DNA of 64,000 bases from Tetragonia tetragonoides (taxonomy: Eukaryota; Streptophyta; Magnoliopsida; Caryophyllales; Aizoaceae), in the NCBI GenBank assembly GCA_038025085.1, contig CM076151.1, positions 9,677,001 to 9,741,000 on the forward strand, written 5' to 3'. The position numbers were made by a program, and so were the translations under genes. The notes beneath the pieces were generated by a model. The model searched no databases. It saw only the letters and a program-made list of their open reading frames with translations, and was not told the DNA's origin. Numbering within the stretch: position 1 is the first letter of the stretch; the number at the start of each line of letters is the position of its first letter. Of the stretch, positions 54,886-64,000 are shown piece after piece.

Positions 54886-57800
54886 ATGGATGAAGAGTAT
54901 GATGTAATTGTGCTAGGGACTGGCCTTAAGGAATGCATTCTTAGTGGCCTTCTCTCTGTTGATGGTCTCAAGGTACCCCTCTCTCTCTCTCCCCTTTGAT
55001 GAACCTTTTTCGCCTGCCCTCATGGAGGAGGTCAGTTGCAAGAGGTGTGACACCTAGGAATCAAACTCGAGACCTTTTGTTAGCGAGACCTTGGTGATCT
55101 CATGTTTGCGTGATCACATTTTATGTATTTTTTTGAAAGCGAAATGAAATTGTCTAAGGAATCTACGTGAATTTAATTTAATTTCTAGTGTTACTAGTGA
55201 AGTGGAACTAGTCATCAAATTTTCTGTTTTACAACAAATCTATTAGAAAGCATAGAAATACAAGATGGATTTTAATTTCATGACAATCCCAGGTGATATC
55301 TTGACGACGTTGGTATGCGCAACATCATCAATTGTTGTTTTCCCAAAATGTTGATGCGCAACTTTATTACTAATGTGACCATTTTTTTTATTTTTTATTT
55401 TTTATTTTATTTTTTTTTTGTAAACATAAACTCATCATTTGTTGATCGATTACTAATTTTTTTTTTTTTTTTGATAATTTGATCGATTACTAGATTATCC
55501 CATTTTTTTTTAGACAAATGAATTTTTTGATCATTTGCTAAAGTTTAAGTACTGCTCAAAAGATGTGAGACAGATCTAAATTAGATGTCTTTAAATCATT
55601 ATAATCATCAGTTGAAGTTGCTGTTTTCCCCATGTTTGCAAAATCGGATTTTGGTCGGAAGTGTTACAAACTTTTTGCTGGTTTTCACTTCAAACAGGTG
55701 TTGCATATGGACAGGAATGACTACTATGGAGGAGCTTCTACTTCTCTGAACCTTAATCAGGTTTTTTTTTTTTCATACATCATATTTTGTTCTGTAACAT
55801 TAACAAGTAAAGTGTAAACCTTTCTTTATCTTGGAGTTCGTTCGCCTTGGATTGCTGCATTTGCTGAAATTTCTGTCCTGTCCGTGCGCCTTTGAAACAG
55901 CTTTGGAAGCGCTTTAGGGGTGATGAAAAGCCTCCAGAAAGCTTCGGTCCGAGCAAGGAGTACAATGTTGACATGATACCCAAGGTATGGATAGTTTTGT
56001 GTGTTTAACTTGTAGTATGGGGTAAGATATGTATTACATGTTCTGGTTACTGCACTGTTGCTGAGCTAATTCCAGTGCATTCTATTTTAGCTTCTGGTTT
56101 TGCATATTACCTTGCCTTCTTTTATGACTTCCCTTCAAGTGTTCTAATTGGCAATAATGGTGATTTCCTTTCAAGTGTTAGATGTAGACATTCTTCTTAA
56201 CCTATTACTCCTTAGTCACTATCTGCTAGTGTAGTGCTGCGATGGTGATACTGAAGCAATGTAACAGTCTTTCTTTGCTTGAACCCCGTCATGTGGTTCA
56301 CGTTATGTGGTTCATGCTAGCCAGGCACTGATGATCCTGTTTCCTTTCTAATAATTTGGAGAAGCACACCTCTGATCATGGATATGTTAGGGACTTTCAC
56401 TACTGCATAGCTCTCTAAGATACTCTATGTTAGTGATCTTGTGACCTATATTAGCATATGTAATTGGTCATTGTTTCTTGTTTGGGCAGTTCATGATGGC
56501 GAATGAAGTATTAGTCCGTATCCTTATCCATACTGATGTCACTAAGTATCTAAATTTCAAGGCAGTAGACGGTAGCTTTGTGTACAACAAAGGGAAGGTA
56601 CAATTCCTAGCCATTCTTATCCCCCCTGCCCTCCCAACTTTATTTTAGCTGCTTCTGTTCCTCACTAGATTAAAATCTACTTGTTACTTTAAGAAAAAAA
56701 CTAAATCCTTACAGAGAAATGTTTCTTCCAGATATACAAGGTGCCTGCTACAGATGTCGAAGCTCTGAAATCTCCATTGATGGGGCTTTTTGAAAAAAGA
56801 CGAGCTAGAAAGTTCTTCATTTATGTTCAAGATTATGAAGACAACGACCCAAAATCTCATGAAGGGCTGGATCTCACTAAAATCACTGCAAGAGATCTTA
56901 TTTCGTATGATCTCTTCCTTATCTCTAATTTTCAACTTTATGGTTGTAGCAAATGGGAAAAAGTTGCTTGTAGGCGTGAACTGACAGGCAATTGTCTAGT
57001 CATAATCACCACTATGATTCATCGTTTCAGCACTGTTGGTTACGAGTATCTTACAGATGGTTTTACTTAGTCCTCCTCTGTGCTATGGTCTCTTTTGTGC
57101 AGTATGTCTCTTTCAATAAGCCCTTCTGTTCCTTTGACTAAGATCTGAAATTCACTGGACTATATAGGTAGCTGTGAGTACGATTGAGAACCAGCAGCAG
57201 AAACAAGCAATGTGTATTCATTAAAGTCTTTGGGTAGCAACTACCCTCCCGCTCAATGAAAAAGAAAAATGCAAATGGAGTTGATGAGGTTTCAGTTAAG
57301 GAGAACATATTCAGTCCTTTTGGAGAAGACTCAGTTCTTCCTCGATCTTTCTAGGATTCAGTTTCTTCTAGATGTGCCTTTCCCAATTCCTTTAAGCCAT
57401 ATTTGCGTCAACCCTTTATCATGAATCGATACTGAAGTGTCATATTACTTGCTGAACTTTTGTCAATAACCCTGTTCAGCTTTCATGAAAATATGACTAA
57501 AAGCTATAGACTAGTCTATGTCAGTCTGAATGCCTTCTTCATGCATTGTTAATATGGATGACAAAGGTTAAGTGACAAAGGTTAAGATAACATTTGAGAG
57601 TAAGGTTGCTCTTTGGTTAAACAGCATATTCAGCCAGTAGCTGTTGCAGGGTTTTGATTGACAATGCATAGTTTGTATCATTTAATAGTAAAAGGAATAT
57701 GCTAAAAGCTTTTTATTATGGTGCATGCTTGCTTGCATAACTAAGCATGAAGCACCTCAAGCTTGATTTTTTCCTTCGTATGGTGTAGAAAATATGGCCT

Positions 57801-60255
57801 AGAAGATGACACCATTGACTTCATTGGTCATGCCTTGGCACTTCATCTGGATGATAGTTACTTGGATCAGCCAGCTGTAGATTTTGTAAAAAGAATGAAG
57901 GTAATTTAGTCCCATCTTTTAATACCAATTTACTGTTTGTTTTGCTGAAACTACATATCAAGTATCAGTTCTGAAATGAGATTTTATGATAAACAGTCCA
58001 TGTATAACAAGACACTTCTACCCAAATGTCATTGATATCCTGCTCAGTTTTATGTAATTATGTGTGTAGCAATGTCAGACCTAGTAAATCATGTAATGTT
58101 CCAACTAAATGACATTTCTGGCTTTTTCATATGACTAGAACGACATGACAAATATTTGGGGGAAGCTCCTCTCTAGCTGACTTCCCATAGTGCCATACCT
58201 ACAGTAGCAGTCCTGCTTTTATATGATCATGTGTTTTCATCATAGTATTTAATTCTGCGAGTTTGGTCCCCATTGATATTATAGCTAAAAATATTTGGCT
58301 TTTCGTTTTAAAGCTATATGCAGAGTCTTTGGCACGTTTCCAAGGAGGATCTCCTTATATCTATCCACTGTATGGACTCGGAGAATTGCCTCAGGTTAGT
58401 GATCTACTTATTCATTATCTCCTTCTGATGAGACAATTTTTAACAATGTCTTCATTCCTTGATAGGCATTTGCGCGTTTAAGTGCAGTGTATGGTGGAAC
58501 CTACATGCTTAACAAGCCAGACTGTTCGGTAATGTGCTCTGACATTCATTTTTAAGGTGGTGTCTAATTATTGCATAACTGTGGGATTTATGCATAAAAT
58601 GATTGAGTTGGAAATCAAGTTCCTTGGACTGGAAATAAGATGAGTAGGCATTTTGCACTTATGAGAAACCGATAAACATCATAAAGGACTTTCTCCTATA
58701 AGATTTCTGTAAACTTGGGAGTTTTCTTTTATCTGTTTACTATTACTGTGTTGCTATATATTTGGCAGTAAGCTAATTTAAGTTCATGCACTTTGGATGG
58801 CAGGTAGCCTTTGATGATAGCGGGAAAGCTATTGGAGTTTCCTCCGAGGGAGAAACTGCTAAATGCAAGAAAGTTGTTTGTGATCCTGAATATCTACCTG
58901 ATAGGGTAAGTCCTCAACTTCATCATGTTACTTCTTTGAGATGAAGTGGCTAACTTCTCCTCTGACAAACGATGAACAACTTTTTTTCGTGTGACTCAAT
59001 ATCCATCTTCCCTTGGCAACTAATATTTGTGTACTTCTCTCCATTTATTGGGTGGAATAGGTACGTAAGGTTGGTAAAGTGGCACGTGCTATGTGTATAA
59101 TGAGTCACCCTATTCCAGACACCAATGACTCCCACTCAGTTCAGGTCATCCTGCCACAGAAGCAACTTGGTCGCAAATCGGACATGTAAGTACCACCTAG
59201 CCATTGTGCTTGTGTATATCTTTTGTAGCAAAGGCAATTTGCTAGGCAACTTTTCTACTGCAGTAGATTTAGAGTAGTGGCAATGGACCAATGGTAAGTC
59301 CTGAATTCTTCCTTGATGTTAACTGAATTTCAAAGTTTTGCTTGTGATTTTCTCTTAGGTACCTATTCTGTTGCTCCTACACTCATAATGTTGCTGCTAA
59401 AGGGAAGTACATTGCTTTCGTCACAACTGAAGCAGAGACCGACCAGCCAGAGGTTGAGCTAAAACCTGGAACTGATCTTCTTGGACCTGTAGATGAGATA
59501 TTCTATGATACCTATGACAGATATGAGCCTACAAATTATTCAAATGCTGATAGCTGCTTCATATCCACCGTAAGTTATCTTTGATTGTTCAAAATCTCTT
59601 CTTTTCTTCTCATAATTAGACTTGATTTCTCTTGATAAGAGTGAATTCTATCGGCTTTCACAGTGGTATGTGATCATTTTGCTATAGCTTCCTGCCCCAA
59701 GCTTCTGTCAAAAATTGCCTCGAGGCTGGGAAGTTATGGTCAAAAAGTTGTTTAAGCTTTTCTCCTCGAAACAGATCTCGTGTCTCCCTTTCATGTTAAT
59801 GTTTGCTTTATTCTAGTTACTTCTGATTAAGGTGCATAAACCATGACCAAGCTATACAGAAGTGCTCTCAATTTTCGTGGCAAATCTGGTTATTGTTCTA
59901 CCATAGAGCTCTATGCTTTCTCCCTCAAAAAAGTTACAAATAGTCTGTATTGACAAAATTTGGAATGCTAATGGTACAACTAGAAGTGACTTTTAATTTT
60001 TTTTTCTTTCCTGCAGAGCTATGATGCAACAACACACTTTGAGTCCACAGTAAAGGATGTGATCGCATTGTACAGCAAAATAACTGGAAAGGTCGAATGT
60101 TCTTCCATTTTTGTATCATTGTTTTATCATCATTAGCATTAGCATTACCATATTATCAACATCGTCATCATTTACAAATTACATGTGTCTGCATGTTTCA
60201 GGAACTTGACCTCTCCGTCGACCTGAATGCTGCAAGTGCTGCTCCTGAAGAATGA
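54886..60255 (+). CDS. GDI: Rab GDP dissociation inhibitor (GDI)
   Basis: Cytosolic regulator that extracts prenylated, GDP-bound Rab GTPases from membranes and returns them to donor compartments. Thirteen exons (54886-54972, 55698-55760, 55901-55984, 56490-56597, 56732-56904, 57789-57900, 58314-58394, 58466-58528, 58804-58905, 59061-59185, 59359-59569, 60017-60091, 60202-60255) join in phase to 445 aa, exactly the usual plant GDI length. The nucleotide-binding-like motif [11 protein letters not shown] and the NDYYGG motif at the N-terminus mark sequence-conserved region 1 of the GDI/CHM family. [40 protein letters not shown] and the ending [18 protein letters not shown] complete the match. 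Absence of the long insertions of Rab escort proteins favours GDI over REP. Intron 12 uses a weak donor (AAG|GTCGAA). No oddities in the coding sequence. Confidence 0.97.
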
Positions 60256-61358
60256 GTTTTCTCCAAGATCTGTTTTGGCTATGTTGTGGTGTTAAATTGA
60301 AAAAGTGCTCCTTATAGTTTCCTTATCTTTTACCCCCTCTTTGGGGATATTTGAGAGAAAACCTGTCTCTGTTAGATTTTGCATGACAAAACTGCTAAAG
60401 TTCCAATTTTCCTGACTGGATATACTGCAAATTTATGATAATTTTATGTTTTCTCTAAAAGAGAGTAGCTCTGTAGTTGTGCTGTACTTATGAAATCGAA
60501 TTATACATACATTGCCAAAGTTCGATTCATGGACGGTCTATCTTCAAACAACCTATACAAGTTATTTATTAATCGATTCATATCAATAAATCATGGAGCA
60601 AATTTCATTTTTTGAGGAATTTTAAGTTGCTATTTTACAACCAAAAATTTTCTTTCTAAATCTGTTTTAATTTTTAAGTTATCCCAAATTCCCAACATAC
60701 GGTTAATACATTTGCATGTAATGCAAATTATATGAATGAAATGATCCCCATCTTATATGAAAAAAAATTATCACGTATATTTGAAAATATATGAATGCAA
60801 ATTTATGTCATATATTAGGCAAATATTTACCTCGTACTATTTTCAATATTACTACTTTAGGTTGGAGAATTTCACTGAAAATATTTTCGGGTGAAATTAA
60901 TCAAAAGTAAAATGCCAATTTGTTATCAAAGTATTGTACTGAATAAGGATGGTTACCACTTATCAGTAATATAACCACTTATTATAGGTCGTAAAAAGTA
61001 AAATCCTTTCAATTTCGTCCAATTTAAAGACAATAAAATTTCACTAAAAAATGACATGTGCTAAACTTATTCAAATTTCAACATTACCATAAGCACAATC
61101 TTTCTTTTTCTCCCTCAAATTACCATGTATGCTAATTCTCAAGATTACTTCACTAATCAAAAAAAAAATACTCATAAATCAATGAGCAAGTTTTTGTCTT
61201 AATTATTAAAAAAAAAAGAAAAAGAAAGCAATTAGTTGAAAAAACGAAAAGAAAAGAATTAGGGACCAAAGAATTATCTACTTTTCCACGGCCTAACCAT
61301 TTCATATTCCATTCTCCCCTGCTCAGCTCTCAAAGAGAGAGAGAGAGAAAGAGAGGAG
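60256..61358. other. GDI 3' region and promoter of the next gene
   Basis: The GDI 3' UTR occupies the first 200-300 bases. The rest is AT-rich, ending in a GA-rich leader (GAGAGAGAGAGA at about 61336) before the next start codon. No repeat or RNA gene was recognised. Confidence 0.5.
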
Positions 61359-63396
<2,038 letters not shown>

Positions 63397-64000
63397 TGTA
63401 ATTTGTTGGAGAGTGAAGAAACTCATCTCTCATAACAAAAAAGAAGGGGAAGAGCAACACCAGGGTCGGGGGCTGAGGTCCTATAGCAACTCACGGTGTT
63501 GACAATAATTCTGATTGATGACATGATATTGATGAATTATTATACCAAAGGAATGCATCAATTGTAGATTCTTGTGAAGCACAGTGGTATATGGCAATAC
63601 TATTCTTAAATGATCAAAAAACCTTGTATTCTTGTATTTGAGATCATGTTATGATATCAACTAGTGTAACTACTGCATTTCATTAAGAGTGTACTAGGTT
63701 CAATGAACATTATTCCACGGCAAATATATGCAGCAGCCTTACCAACTACAGAGAGGCCTACTAGAAGCCTATTTTGTTAGACTTTAGATTATTAATGTAG
63801 CGACTGTTTGCTGCTCAACAACCAATCAAAAGACAAGCGCAAGCCGCCAATGGGACACAGGAAAACTTACTATCTTGTCTCTGTGATGTTGATTCATGCA
63901 ATGGTGCTGGGTAGTCTGCTATTAACTCAGTTGTCAGAGGGAAGGATCAAGCCACTATATCACCCACTAAGAATAGGATATCAGGAACTGGTAGTTATGC
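63397..64000. other. 3' region of the MDP1-like gene and window end
   Basis: Contains the MDP1-like 3' UTR, with AATAAT-type signals near 63505. The last 200 bases, read in either direction, have stops in all frames, so no exon of a neighbouring gene is claimed. Confidence 0.45.

Overview
This window is nuclear DNA from a flowering plant, almost certainly a eudicot. Genes carry canonical GT-AG introns and are separated by AT-rich sequence full of small plant transposable elements. It holds plant-specific families: a GRAS-domain SCARECROW orthologue, MIKC MADS-box genes, a plant beta carbonic anhydrase and a plant J-like protein. The species cannot be read from the sequence.

Layout. 0.7-1.5 kb: three phase-compatible candidate exons of an unidentified minus-strand gene. 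2.6-4.7 kb (-): splicing factor PRP18, with an intron-free coding region and an intron in its 5' leader. 6.0-10.0 kb (+): a three-exon gene for a small, basic, probably organelle-targeted protein of unknown function; its large intron 2 has collected LINE and SINE insertions. 10.9-13.8 kb (-): a nine-exon beta carbonic anhydrase of the BCA5/6 type, convergent with the previous gene. 14.0-17.2 kb: SINE insertions. 17.7-21.0 kb (-): SCARECROW in two exons. 21.2-36.2 kb: a long accessory stretch with no gene I can assign, made of MITEs, SINEs, a LINE remnant and an old segmental duplication, one copy of which carries a hAT-type MITE missing from the other. 36.3-38.5 kb (-): a J-domain-like/zinc-ribbon nuclear protein in one exon. 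38.6-44.1 kb: foldback elements. 44.5-52.9 kb (+): two tandem seven-exon MADS-box genes of the SVP/StMADS11 type. 54.9-60.3 kb (+): Rab GDP dissociation inhibitor in 13 exons. 61.4-63.4 kb (+): a magnesium-dependent phosphatase 1 (MDP1)-like HAD phosphatase in four exons.

The genes do not form a pathway and are ordinary plant neighbours. The exception is the MADS pair, a local duplication that kept its promoter, exon-1 flank and a block of intron 1, so the two probably share regulation. Spliced models were built by hand: every junction was checked for GT-AG and reading phase, and each complete model gives a full-length product ending in a single stop.

I found no convincing new multi-gene system. 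The most distinctive content is (a) the MADS pair, with conserved non-coding blocks, an in-frame 27-bp duplication in one copy, and a SINE just past its stop codon; (b) three tRNA-derived SINE families, several copies with clean target-site duplications; (c) a hAT MITE whose empty site survives in a nearby duplicate; (d) a nearly palindromic 165-bp Mutator-type foldback in the upstream region of the first MADS gene; and (e) a J-like protein lacking the catalytic HPD tripeptide.
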